Below, piece by piece: positions 9,431 to 18,940 of a stretch of 64,000 nucleotides of DNA (its first letter is position 1; each line of letters opens with the position of its first letter). The DNA lies in assembly GCA_024741835.1 (NCBI GenBank), contig JAENRP010000093.1, positions 88,618 to 152,617 on the forward strand, written 5' to 3'. The position numbers and the translations under genes are program-made. Under the pieces are notes generated by a model. The model did no database searches. It was not told where the DNA came from and saw nothing but the letters and a program-made list of their open reading frames with translations. The DNA is from Diplocarpon mali (Eukaryota > Ascomycota > Leotiomycetes > Helotiales > Drepanopezizaceae).

Positions 9431-11227
9431 TAATATACCATATAGTGTAGAACTAATATAGTATACTAAAAGGGGGAAAAAAGACTCCCCAGCCCAGATA
9501 CGTAGTCTATCAAACTGGCAACCAAACCATCCGCCAGACTCCACAGAGCAAGGAGTAGAGAGCTAGAGCTTAGGTCCAAGGTCAAGTATGATAAATTTTT
9601 ACATTGAAAAATATTTTTACCATTTCAGTCGCTATGCCAGCTTTTGCAACTTGCAAGAAGCAGTTCATATGAGAAGCAGTAATCTTGCCGATATGTTGTG
9701 GCGTTCATACTACTAGTAGCGCTAACTCTGCTTGTTCTGCACTTTCGACTTAGTACTGTTGAAGAATAAAATTAATGGCAACGTCACTAATGGTACTATT
9801 ATATATCAGTTCTTCCTGGATAGTTTGTACGAAGCTTTTTTTGTGCAATTATTATGATTCAGCTTTTGTGGTGGCATTTGAAAGGATTTGAGAGCTTTAT
9901 TATCAAGCTTCTATCAAAACATAAGGCTATATAAAAATTATTAAGCCTAGTTCCAAAAATTCGAACCGTAAATTTATCTTGTAGGATAGACTAATCAATC
10001 TGGATCTTTGATATGTTTTTCTTACTGGTCATAGGCTCAATCTTTTAAGTGATTAACTGAATGTCTTCTATTAATCCTCTGAATTTAGTCGACTGACCCA
10101 GACTTGAAACCGAGTACTGCATGAGTAAATGATATTCATATAGACCGCCCTCTAGATGCAAGAGCCAGATGCCTGTTCTTAACAAATAGAGTAAGAAAGC
10201 TTGCAATTCTGCGCCTAGACAAGCGGCACAGCGATATTTATCATTTCTACACCTCCTTAACAAGAACAAGAACAACCATGACATTACTATAAAAACAACG
10301 TCAAACACAACCACCATGCGCCAGCCGTCATTATCTATGACAATAACACAGTAAACTCCCCACGTTCCATAACCCGCCCAAGAGCAATCCACTCACGATG
10401 ATCAACCACTTGCGCTTCTCGCAGCCTAAGCTGAGATAATCTCCATACGATCATGCTATCCCCTTGCAAGATGTTTCCATCCCTCTAAGCGAATTACACG
10501 CAAAATTCTCTAGAGTATTTCCCTACCATGGCCTTTGTAAGCTCGCATCTGCCTCTAATCAGCCCTAGAGCAACCGGTTTACATTCTTGGCTGTAATTGC
10601 AAGATTCGTCCGCGAGTCGTGTTAAAGAATAAGATAGGATAACTCATATGATTACATGTCATCGGCATTTCCATCAGTCACGAGCGTTCCGCGAGGAAGC
10701 GTAGCGGCGGTGCGAGGATGGAAGTTCCTTATTCTCTTAGTGGGATGTAACGAGTAACGGAGACGGTGGGTGTTCCATCGGCTGTCATCCGCGCGAGGTG
10801 GTATGTAGTCATAGCAGAGAAGTTAAGTATTATGTCAAGCTCGCATGAACTGATTCTACTTTGAGATATGTCGATTGACTGGGAAATAGACAATATGAAA
10901 GCAAGACACGCTCTACTACTGGTGAAGGGCCTGTTCGCCGCGACAATAATGGAACAAGGTCGCAGTCATGATCTTACGTGTTGCCAGTGCCACTGCGTTC
11001 CTGAGCCACATGGAATAGCTACCATCAGAGACGATGCCAGGGTTGGCTGCTGCCGGTATCAAGGCGTACAGAATATTCTACCCGCTCGGAGAAGGGTAGT
11101 ACATAGAATCCCGAGTACTTCAAAAGCGCCTGGATCTGCAGCTCTCGAAAACACCATGACTTATACTAGTTCCTCGCATACAACCACGAGCCCAACAGTA
11201 ATTGCCAGCCGGGAGTTCCCTCGCTGC
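9431..11227. other. Gene-free transition zone
   Basis: AT-rich sequence giving way at about 10.6 kb to normal composition. A minus-strand open frame at 10045-10392 has hydrophobic stretches but no ATG start and no recognised family, so it is not called. 10868-11227 lies 3' of the fucosyltransferase-like gene and holds no supported gene. Confidence 0.45.
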
Positions 11228-12535
11228 TCACGGCCACATCGCAGCCGCAAACTCGGGATGGCTGCCCGGCGTCCCAAAAATCTGACTGAACGGGTCACTC
11301 AACAGCTCCGGGCCCTCCGCCAACCCGACTTTCTTCTCCAAGTACTGCTGTCGCCGCAGCGCAACGCTCCACGCAAAACTCGAGTGCCCGACTCCCACGA
11401 ACTCAGACACTGTGCCCAGCACCAGGAAGTCGACGAGGCTCTGCTGATCTGGCGTCATGGCTAGCAGACGCTTGCGGTCCCGGCCTTGGAGCAAGTCGAG
11501 TTTGCTCGTGACTCTGACGCCCAGGGCTGCAGCGTCTTTGAAGAACCGCGGAATGTCGGTGTCGCGCTCGGAAGCGGCGTAGATGGCCGAAAGGTTGGAG
11601 CGCATGGCGTGGTCCAGGTAGAGCCGAGCTTGAGTGTCGTAGTCGGCGTTCAGACGGTCTGGTTTGGGGAGGACTTTGACGTCTGTCTCGGTGCTGAGGT
11701 AGGCGCCCAGCAGGAAGTTCGTGCGCATCAGGTCTCTGAGGTTGAAGGAGATGGCGTGTCTTTCTGCGAATCTCAGCAGGGCTGAGGTAGCCAGGTCTCG
11801 GATATCCGATCGTATCTTCAGGATCTTTCCGAAGTGCTCAAACGCGGCTCCGTCGCTTGCGACTGGGTATGTCAGGTGAGAATTGCCCAGCTCAACGATG
11901 ACCGGCCCTCCTGCGTCGGGCTCCAGGTTCTGAGCGAGCCACTTGTAGAACAGCGTCCTCCACTCCTCGGAGAGCTTCTTCCCTGCTCCAGAAATCTTCT
12001 TCAAGAGCATCTCCGGCTGGAGAGCAAAAGGCCCCCGAGCCCGCTCCCCATCCTGCAGGCTGAAGGCCGTCTTGTAAAGCCTCATCTGCGGACACGACAC
12101 TTGTAAGGACTCGACCAGATGGCCCGTGTCGAAGAAATACCCAAAGTCGGTGGGATTGCCCGCACCAATCTCTCCGTACGGCTCTCTCGCCACGATCCTG
12201 GGTATGACCAAGCTCCCGCCCGCAGCCATGGCGTACCGCACGCAGCTTAGGACCTCGTTCCTCACCTCCGCGACATTCCCAGTCGGCGCATGGCACATGA
12301 AGACGACGCTCTCGTTCCATGGCGTGCTCTCGCAGAGATTTTTCATGGCCGGCGAGACCAGCGGGGGGTAGTCGAAGAGGTCGCGCGAGGGCGACTGTGG
12401 CGCGTTCGCGTAGATGCTCCACGCGGTGTAGTGGAAGCTGTAAGGCCGCTTGAGGGCGACCCATATCCAGATTGTAGTGAGGAGGCAGATGGCGAATGAG
12501 CCGTAGCGGCGGTTGACGCCGGCTGGGAGCTCCAT
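11228..12535 (-). CDS. O-fucosyltransferase-like type II membrane protein
   Basis: Predicted product of 435 residues, with start at ATG 12535 (MELPAGVNRRYG), which places one membrane anchor at about residues 12-31 (AICLLTTIWIWVALKRP). An upstream in-frame Met at 12751 would add 72 residues of low-complexity sequence and seems less likely. The lumenal part has the features of fungal proteins with a GDP-fucose O-fucosyltransferase-like fold: FMCHAPTGNVAEVRNEV and GGSLVIPRI near residues 78-113, TDFGYFFDTGHLVESL following, and a C-terminal DQQSLVDFLVLG...GVGHSSFAW motif (about 381-389). The expected role is a Golgi/ER glycosyltransferase; donor and acceptor are not shown by sequence. Single exon. 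Codon use and GC are much higher than in the AT-rich islands. The recognition is from family pattern, so the exact substrate is unknown. Confidence 0.82.
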   Translation of the reverse strand: MELPAGVNRRYGSFAICLLTTIWIWVALKRPYSFHYTAWSIYANAPQSPSRDLFDYPPLVSPAMKNLCESTPWNESVVFMCHAPTGNVAEVRNEVLSCVRYAMAAGGSLVIPRIVAREPYGEIGAGNPTDFGYFFDTGHLVESLQVSCPQMRLYKTAFSLQDGERARGPFALQPEMLLKKISGAGKKLSEEWRTLFYKWLAQNLEPDAGGPVIVELGNSHLTYPVASDGAAFEHFGKILKIRSDIRDLATSALLRFAERHAISFNLRDLMRTNFLLGAYLSTETDVKVLPKPDRLNADYDTQARLYLDHAMRSNLSAIYAASERDTDIPRFFKDAAALGVRVTSKLDLLQGRDRKRLLAMTPDQQSLVDFLVLGTVSEFVGVGHSSFAWSVALRRQQYLEKKVGLAEGPELLSDPFSQIFGTPGSHPEFAAAMWP

Positions 12536-12870
12536 TCTGGCGCTGAGGACGGAGAATGCTTCGGATGTTGAAGCTTGGAGAGAAGAGTTGAGCTCATGGC
12601 GGCTTTTATCTGATGGCAGCAAGGGTGCTGCTGGGGAGCGGGAAAGGGGCAAGCTCCAATTCCCTGGATCGACGACGCGTGAAGCTGGTGGGAAGACATG
12701 TAAGGGGTGAGGTTGTTTGGCTTGGCGAGAAGTACACCAAGCGCCCTCCATTTCCTTGACCTTGGAACGGATCGCATACCAGCAACCGCAGGGGAAAATG
12801 CATTAAAGAAGCTGAGTGTAAGCACATTATTTACATAAATGGGCTAAACTTACAACCGGATATTCCAATA
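12536..12870. other. Upstream region of the fucosyltransferase-like gene
   Basis: About 335 nt between the start of the gene at 12535 and the tandem repeat at 12871. It presumably holds the promoter. Antisense open frames here overlap the extended upstream frame and are not called. Confidence 0.4.
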
Positions 12871-13011
12871 GCGAAGGTGACAACAACTCTATGCTTGACC
12901 TACCCCAACGACCCGAGCGCCCCCAATGCAAGCAAATCCTAGCGACGGTGACAACTACACTCTGCTTGAACTACCCAACGACCTGAGCGCCCCCAATGTA
13001 TGCAAATTCGC
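12871..13011 (+). repeat. Two-copy tandem duplication, about 71 bp each
   Basis: Copy 1 is 12871-12941 and copy 2 is 12942-13011. Both begin gcgaNggtgacaac and share gagcgcccccaatg near the end. They sit between the 3' end of the ZIP transporter gene and the promoter of the fucosyltransferase-like gene. Confidence 0.85.
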
Positions 13012-13054
13012 TGATCTGGTCCAAATCTTCGCAATCGTACAATTTTGACATAGC

Positions 13055-14507
13055 CTAGGCCCACGCACCCACCAAGGCCATCAGAGATGCCCCTGCCAAC
13101 ACAGCCCCAAAAGCCTGTATCCTGCGCCTGCCTTGTAGTACCCCATAGCTCTTCTCACTTAGAAAGTCCTCCGCCAACAGCTGTACCAGCCCAGAAAATA
13201 GCAATAACCCACTGGATATGGCATTCATGAACCCCACTATCAGCAAGCCCGCGGCACTTTGCGGGTCATAAAGCTTGTGTAGGAACAGTCCGATGGCTTG
13301 TCCTATTGGTGTCGTAGCTCCGTAGGCTAGAACCATTAGCCAGGGTTTAGGAGAGTGTTTTGGAAAGTCGATTGCAGCAATGCGAGAACCTAGCGCTAAC
13401 CCCTCGAAGGATTGGTGGAACGAAACGGCGACTAGAAATACAACGAAAGGCGTACCAGTGGCTACCGAGACGGCCATACCAATGAATACGCTGTGGAAGA
13501 GAATACCGGCTTCGAGGAGGAAGCATTGGAGCACCTGACGCTTCTGCTGCTCTTCGCGCGAAGGGCCGGATTCGGTTGTTTGTGCTGTATTCTCTACCTC
13601 CGTTTGAGAGCGGGTCAAGGCTGCAGTCGGAGGGCCCAATTCGTCCAGGTCGAGATCCGAGTCATTATCATCATCATATCCTTCGTGATTCCGGTCCTGG
13701 GGTTGGCTGGTCGGCGTCGACATGGCGACTGGAAGAGGCGAAGCACCCGCAACAAGTCCTTCTAGAGCACCTGCATCGCCCAAAGCAAGATGCTTTGGCC
13801 GGCGATTCATCCCCAGCTTTCCCAATCTGCCCATTGGTTTCTTCGTCGAGTGTGCCGAGCCATTGTGAAGGGTGTGATTGTGTCCCTCTTCTCTGTCCGG
13901 CACAGCATCCCAAGACCCACCATGCGAATGTGAATGTCCAGCCCCTCTCGTCGTCAAGAACATCTCCAGTCCGGCGACTACCAGAGCAGAGCACATGGCC
14001 ACCAGTCCTGCCAGGGAACGGTAGCCCTGACTGAAGAAGAAGGGCAGACACGGGTCCGTGAGCGAGGTGAACGCGGTTGGCAGGAGATGCACGAATGCCG
14101 TCGCGACGAGGACACCGGTTCCGAAATGCTGTGATATAAAGACGAATCTATTCTGGCCTGCATTCCCCTTGGAAGATCTGCGAGACACTAACGGGATTCC
14201 GCAGGCTGTCTCTGGTTAGTCATGACCACGAAGGGGGTGAAGGGGGTGTTCAAAGCCGACCGACCTATTGTACTCAGGGCCAGTATCAAGAACAAGGCCA
14301 GAACGTGAGCAGATGTATCGTAGAGTCCCCTCTTCCCAGAACCGCAATTCGGCTTCGCGGGCGCCTCATCCCGTCTGGCTAACTCGGCTCGCAGAAGTTC
14401 TGTTGGTATGCTGGACCACGAGGGAGCTGCTGATGGTTAACTGACGACAAGCAGGTAACAGGGCACACGCAACTCTCACCTGCTCTGGAAACATCCCCAT
14501 TTCCCAT
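13055..14507 (-). CDS. ZIP family zinc/iron transporter, 3 exons
   Basis: Predicted exons are 14507-14480, 14426-14265 and 14205-13055, with introns of 53 and 59 nt (donors GTGAGA and GTCGGT, acceptors CAG). Both junctions are phase 1, and splicing restores the first membrane span across ALFLILALSTIACGIPL. The product is 446 residues. The second span HFGTGVLVATAFVHLLPTA begins near residue 90. A histidine-rich loop (HSHSH near 154, GHNHTLH after it) and an acidic DDDNDSDLD stretch form the long cytosolic loop. The ZIP signature spans LLEAGILFHSVFIGMA (about 293-308) and SFHQSFEGLALG (about 325-336) carry the conserved metal-binding His and Glu. It should import zinc (possibly iron) across the plasma membrane or an organelle membrane. 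The short first exon (9 codons) is the least certain part. Confidence 0.88.
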
Positions 14508-16411
14508 GTTTCTGAGGTTCTAGAGATGTGGTAGAGCCGCAGTATCATGTTGCAGAGAGTAGAGACTGCACGGATTCATGCGGAGAGAACCTGACGGTGC
14601 GAAACTCCTACGGTATGTCCGGGCCATCTTGGCGCTATGGCTCGAACAGCCGCCTCGATGGAGATGACTCAGCTTCCTCGACCAATGGGTGTTTATCCGA
14701 CGTGGACAAACGTTGTTCCGATACCTATTTTTGGGCGGCTAGCTGATGCGCTCTGATATATGGGGAGCATGTGTTGATCACGAAGCCTCCCTCTCTCAAC
14801 TCCTCCCCCTTCAATTAAAATCCTTTTGAACTGAGCTGTTGATGAGTGCAGGTATTCGGAGCCATCAGATGCCATCCTCACACCTATCCGAAGTCAAGGC
14901 TAGATGCTGCGAAAATGCCCAACGCGCTCAGTTGACTGCAACTCAGATGCCTGGGCGCCAGTATCAGTACCAGCCAAATGATGTCCAGAAGACCATGCCA
15001 AGCGGACTACTCTCAGCTACTCCCACATATCCGCTGTCGCAGTTCTGCTTTTGCCCTGCTCCCGTTCTGGGTAATAGCCAAGTCGGATTCTACAATCCCT
15101 TTTCTTGAAAACCTGGTTGTTGTTTAGTCTCCCATCCCTCGACGAGGTCGCAGAAACATTGGCTCTATGGTAGGCAGGCTATCATTCCTCACTCATGCAA
15201 CACCTACTACGACCAGCTATGGACCATTCTGCGTCAGCATCCCTCTGAGCGCCCCAGGACCTTTCGGATCCAGACAGCGACCGCTTGAGAAACCCGGTTT
15301 CACGCGACAACAGCCACGAGGAATATCGCCACTTATTAGATCTCGCAGACTAGTTGAGTCTATTCGGAAAATCAAAAAGTGCTTCTGCTCGCGGCGGCTG
15401 CTCTTGGGCTTTCTCCATTCTTTGAGTTCGGGATGCTACGCCCCTCTTTGCAAGGGCCCCTAAACATCCTCAAGACTGCGGATATCAAGAAATCTCCTAG
15501 CAGCCTTGGGCTACGAACTTCCATCAGCTACCCGACCGTAAGAATACCACTCCGAACAACAAAGCGCTGAATGCATTACGAACGACGGAGACATGGCCCG
15601 CCGGAGGGCTACTTGCATTGTGCACTGCTGCATATCAAAAAGGCCATCCTGGCTTCAGCGAACTTCGCTTTCATGCTCATACTTCTTTCGAGCGATGCAT
15701 ACTAACTTTCTCGCCAGCCCTTCTCAACCTCGATCAGCACATCTTGTTGCTCAGGTCAAGCTAATGTTGCCGCTCAATGACCGAAAGATCGCAGGATGGG
15801 TACCAACACCCGCCAAGGAAAGCAGCTTTCCCTACCTCGCCGAGCAGAGACAAGCAGCAAGCCACCTTGGGAAAAACCTCTTGAACTTCCACGAGAATTG
15901 AATCGCCAACACAAGATAACATTACCTAGCTAAGGAGGTAGCAACTTATCTACTGTATACCCAACAAAGGGCACCAGCTACCAAACTCTCCTCGCCGGGC
16001 CCCTCATAAGCGAGCGAATAGCCACCCCCCAGTTCCAGCAGCCTAAAGAAATTGGGCTGCAACTCTCCCTCTGAGTTTCGCACCCCCAGCATCGGATTTG
16101 CTCTGCTCGTGCGGTGGGAATATGCGATGTTGGGCATGAACGGGCGCTCCCGTGCTAATCATTACGTAGGGAGTGATGAAAGCATAGCCACGGTGTGAAA
16201 CAGACAAGCTTCGCAGTTCTGGCATTGTGTTTCCATATCTTGATCAAGTTCATCCTGCTTTTCCTCCCTTTCTTTCGTATCTTTCTGATGTTTCTCCGAT
16301 GGTGCTGAATAGTTTTTTTTCTCGGTATATTTCAGTCGCAGGCGGTCTCGGCTGCATCTTCCTTCCCCTCAACCTGGCCCAGATTTCTCTCGCCAAACGA
16401 CTCCTCCAGAG
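14508..16411. other. Intergenic region, possible decayed coding at 15300-15780
   Basis: Normal GC content but no intact gene seen. On the plus strand, 15550-15760 reads in one frame ALNALRTTETWPAGGLLAL...GFSELRFHAHTSFERC...PALLNLDQHILLL. It looks protein-like but is interrupted by stops before and after. It could be a pseudogene or an exon of an unrecognised gene. The plus-strand open frames starting near 14839, 15167 and 15593 lack recognisable content. Confidence 0.3.
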
Positions 16412-17107
16412 ATGGCGTTGTCAGAAAGATATGCTCCAGCGGAACGGCCCATCTTTGTCCCTACGACTCGTCCCCGTTACCCCGGCTCTCCCATTCAAGC
16501 CACACGTCCCGACGGGCACCACGCGCCAACTCAGCACTGGCTTCCTGGGGAACAGTATCCAAACTACCGACTTTCATCATCATCATTCTCAGACAAAGAC
16601 AGGATACCTCTCCCCCCGTCGCGAAACCAAAGTAATGTCCCCTTCTATGTCCCGTGTAGCCCGCCAGCAGCAGCGTATCGTGAGACAAGACCGGAGTACG
16701 TCATATATCGAGAACCTCCAACAAACCAGGGCCAGAACCAGGGCCAAAACTTCGAATACAGAATACACCCACCCTCTCACCCCCCTGGGCCACAATACCA
16801 CACCCCCAGCTCACCTCTTCCAGAGCCCGGCGCCCTCCCTCGCTGGTCCGATCGTCGCCTCTCCCCGCACCTGCCCTCGTCCAGGGAACGAGCCAGATAC
16901 CCATCTAGAGGCACACAGCGCAGCTACTCGCAATCCCGGTATCCCAGGACAGGGTCGGGTACGAGCAGGAGAGCGCCGTACCCGGCTCCCATGACGGCGA
17001 GTGGGCGTGGGAGGAGGGGTGGACGGAGGTATCAGGGGCGAAAACGGGGTGGTGAGGGTGGGCGTGTCAATGAGGGCCGGTATCACAGGAGAGATCTCGG
17101 CGCGTGA
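16412..17107 (+). CDS. Hypothetical Pro/Arg/Gly-rich disordered protein
   Basis: A 231-residue single-exon frame starting MALSERYAPAERPIF. The composition is Pro, Ser, Arg and Tyr rich throughout. There is a short repeat NQGQNQGQN in the middle and a strongly basic Gly/Arg-rich tail (SGRGRRGGRRYQGRKRGGEGG). No fold, signal peptide or membrane span is visible. The RG-rich tail is of the kind found in RNA-binding proteins, but that is inference. The same stretch is open in another plus frame (16227-16994), so which frame is used is not certain. I prefer this one for its coherent composition and natural C-terminus. Confidence 0.5.
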   Translation: MALSERYAPAERPIFVPTTRPRYPGSPIQATRPDGHHAPTQHWLPGEQYPNYRLSSSSFSDKDRIPLPPSRNQSNVPFYVPCSPPAAAYRETRPEYVIYREPPTNQGQNQGQNFEYRIHPPSHPPGPQYHTPSSPLPEPGALPRWSDRRLSPHLPSSRERARYPSRGTQRSYSQSRYPRTGSGTSRRAPYPAPMTASGRGRRGGRRYQGRKRGGEGGRVNEGRYHRRDLGA

Positions 17108-17696
17108 GCTCGGGCGGTGGAGTAGAATGGCGACAGTGGGCTTGATGAGCGGGTGAGCTTACTGACGTGGTCCCAGCTCCGAAGCTATGGCTGTCTGCGA
17201 TGGATGAAAGTCGTGCGTGTCAGGCTTCGCTGGGTATAGCATAGCATGAGCTGTGCAAAACACGTCCCTGACTGATATTCGGGTGGAATATCGATCACCG
17301 AGATCCAATCAGTCTTTTCACTCACAGCTGCAGTACGGAAAAGGCATATCGGATCGTCGGTCTTGGGTGCCGACTGCCAGAACACATGACCATCGTCCGG
17401 CCTTGCAGTGAAGGACCCCCTCTTGAGAATTCGTGTTTCACTCTTCTGCTATCATGAGGATCAGTCGTAACCTGGGATTTGATATGTTTTTTGATTGACG
17501 TCTCGCGCGCTTCTCTGCATTGCATTAGCATATCAGTATCGTGTCGGTGCAGAGGCGCTGAGTTTGCCGCCCAAATATTTCCATCGCTATGTCATTAGCA
17601 GATTGACTGAAGAGTCTAGCAGATGAACCCTAGTCTTAGGAATTTTCATCCCAATGTCAACTTCAACTTCAGATGAAAAGCTTTGAAATAATCTTC
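17108..17696. other. Intergenic, no supported feature
   Basis: About 0.6 kb with no recognisable coding or RNA feature, ending at an LTR fragment. Confidence 0.45.
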
Positions 17697-17800
17697 TGTT
17701 GCGCAGTGAGGAACCTTAGGCTCTGAGGACCTGCTAATACAACTAGCCCCTGAAGTGACTCACGGAGCCTCTCGACTCAGGGAGCTCGGTATACACGCTG
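17697..17800 (+). repeat. Old LTR fragment related to the E4/E5 Copia LTR
   Basis: Begins TGTTGCGCAGTGAGGAACC and keeps the order of landmarks of the E4 LTR at 41519: ctgaggac, cccctgaagtg, cacggagc, gggagctc and gtatacac/atatacaa. Spacing changes are small and the GC content is higher than in the nest copies. The 3' end is not resolved, and no target-site duplication was found. It lies about 100 bp past the stop codon of the dehydrogenase gene. Confidence 0.65.
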
Positions 17801-17905
17801 CTGCTCACCACTTTGGCCATCCCCTGTTTTGAAGGACATATTCGTTGCTGGAATATTCATTTATTCGCTAGAGCCAGCGCATGTTCCCATAGCCGCCGAA
17901 GACAA

Positions 17906-18940
17906 CTATTCTATCACCAAAACAGCCCTAAAGCGAACTTTCCCAGAAATCATGTGTTCAAGCGCCTTCTGGGCATCCTTGAGCGGAAATCTCTCAATCA
18001 TGCACTTGATACCGTGGAGCTGAGTGAAAGCTATCGCCTCCTCGGAATCCAGCGCATGGCCAGACGGGAATCCACAAACCGACGCAGCCTTCATGATCAA
18101 GTCTACGGAGTTGATCTCGACGCCGCCGCAGGGCGAGAGTATCAGGACTTTCCCGCCTGGCTCGAGACCGCCGGTGAGGGGGCTGATGGCTTTGGGGTTT
18201 GGTGCCGTGCAGACGATTAAGCTGGCCCCGCCTAGCTCCATCAGTTTCTTGGCAGGGTCGTCCTTGGAGGTGTTGATGTACTCGTGGGCGCCGAGCTTCT
18301 TCGCGAAGTCCCGCTTGGTATCTTCGGACGAGAGCGCGACGACCTTGTATCCCATCTTATTCGCATACTGAACAGCTAGGTGACCAAGTCCACCAAGACC
18401 TTGCACAGCAACGATATCTCCAGGCGTGATCTGTAATTTCCGGATCGAGTTGAAGACTGTGATTCCAGCGCAAAGAATAGGAGCGTATTCCGCAGGATCG
18501 ACTTCTTGGGGAACATTGACCACAGCCTCTGTTCTCAACAACACATATTCGGCAAACCCTCCATCTTTGGTGACGCCATTTACAGCACCGTTCTGGCACA
18601 TTTGAAATTGACCTCGATTGCATTGCTTGCATGTCCCATCATGGCCGCCGTGCCACGAGCCCCCAACCCTGTCACCGACCTTCCATCGCTTCTCGCCATC
18701 ACCAACTGCTACAACATTGCCGATAACTTCGTGGCCTGGGACAATGGGGAACGAGTTGCCAAACTCCCCAGCTTGCACACCAGCGTCGGAGCCACAGACG
18801 CCGCAGGCGAGGACTTTGACTAGGACTTGGCCTGCAGTAGGAGCTGCGAGGGGTAGGTCTTTGATCGTGAGAGGGCCTTTGGCTTTTTCAAAGACAGCTG
18901 CTTGGTAGGTCTCTGGAAGGGACGTCATGTTGGCAATCAC
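17906..18940 (-). CDS. Zinc-dependent alcohol dehydrogenase (MDR family)
   Basis: 344-residue medium-chain dehydrogenase/reductase in a single exon. The N-terminal GroES-like domain has the catalytic zinc ligands Cys46 (in CGVCGSD), His70 with Glu71 (PGHE) and Cys157. A structural-zinc-like loop keeps three cysteines (Cys104, Cys107, Cys115) where classic enzymes have four. The Rossmann domain carries GLGGLG at about 181-186. It should oxidise an alcohol or reduce an aldehyde with NAD(P); the substrate is not predictable. The start may be ATG 18940 or the in-frame ATG at 18928 (MTSLPETY), and the latter fits the family length. An LTR fragment lies just beyond the 3' end. Confidence 0.9.
   Translation of the reverse strand: MIANMTSLPETYQAAVFEKAKGPLTIKDLPLAAPTAGQVLVKVLACGVCGSDAGVQAGEFGNSFPIVPGHEVIGNVVAVGDGEKRWKVGDRVGGSWHGGHDGTCKQCNRGQFQMCQNGAVNGVTKDGGFAEYVLLRTEAVVNVPQEVDPAEYAPILCAGITVFNSIRKLQITPGDIVAVQGLGGLGHLAVQYANKMGYKVVALSSEDTKRDFAKKLGAHEYINTSKDDPAKKLMELGGASLIVCTAPNPKAISPLTGGLEPGGKVLILSPCGGVEINSVDLIMKAASVCGFPSGHALDSEEAIAFTQLHGIKCMIERFPLKDAQKALEHMISGKVRFRAVLVIE

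Noticed and set aside
10045..10392. Minus-strand 115-codon hydrophobic frame
   Set aside because: No ATG, no recognised family, AT-rich surroundings.
11892..12825. Long open frames overlapping the fucosyltransferase-like gene on both strands
   Set aside because: They are shadows of a GC-rich coding region; none has recognisable content or a better start.
16227..16994. Alternative 255-codon frame overlapping the Pro/Arg-rich gene
   Set aside because: Less coherent composition. I kept the frame at 16412, though the choice is not certain.
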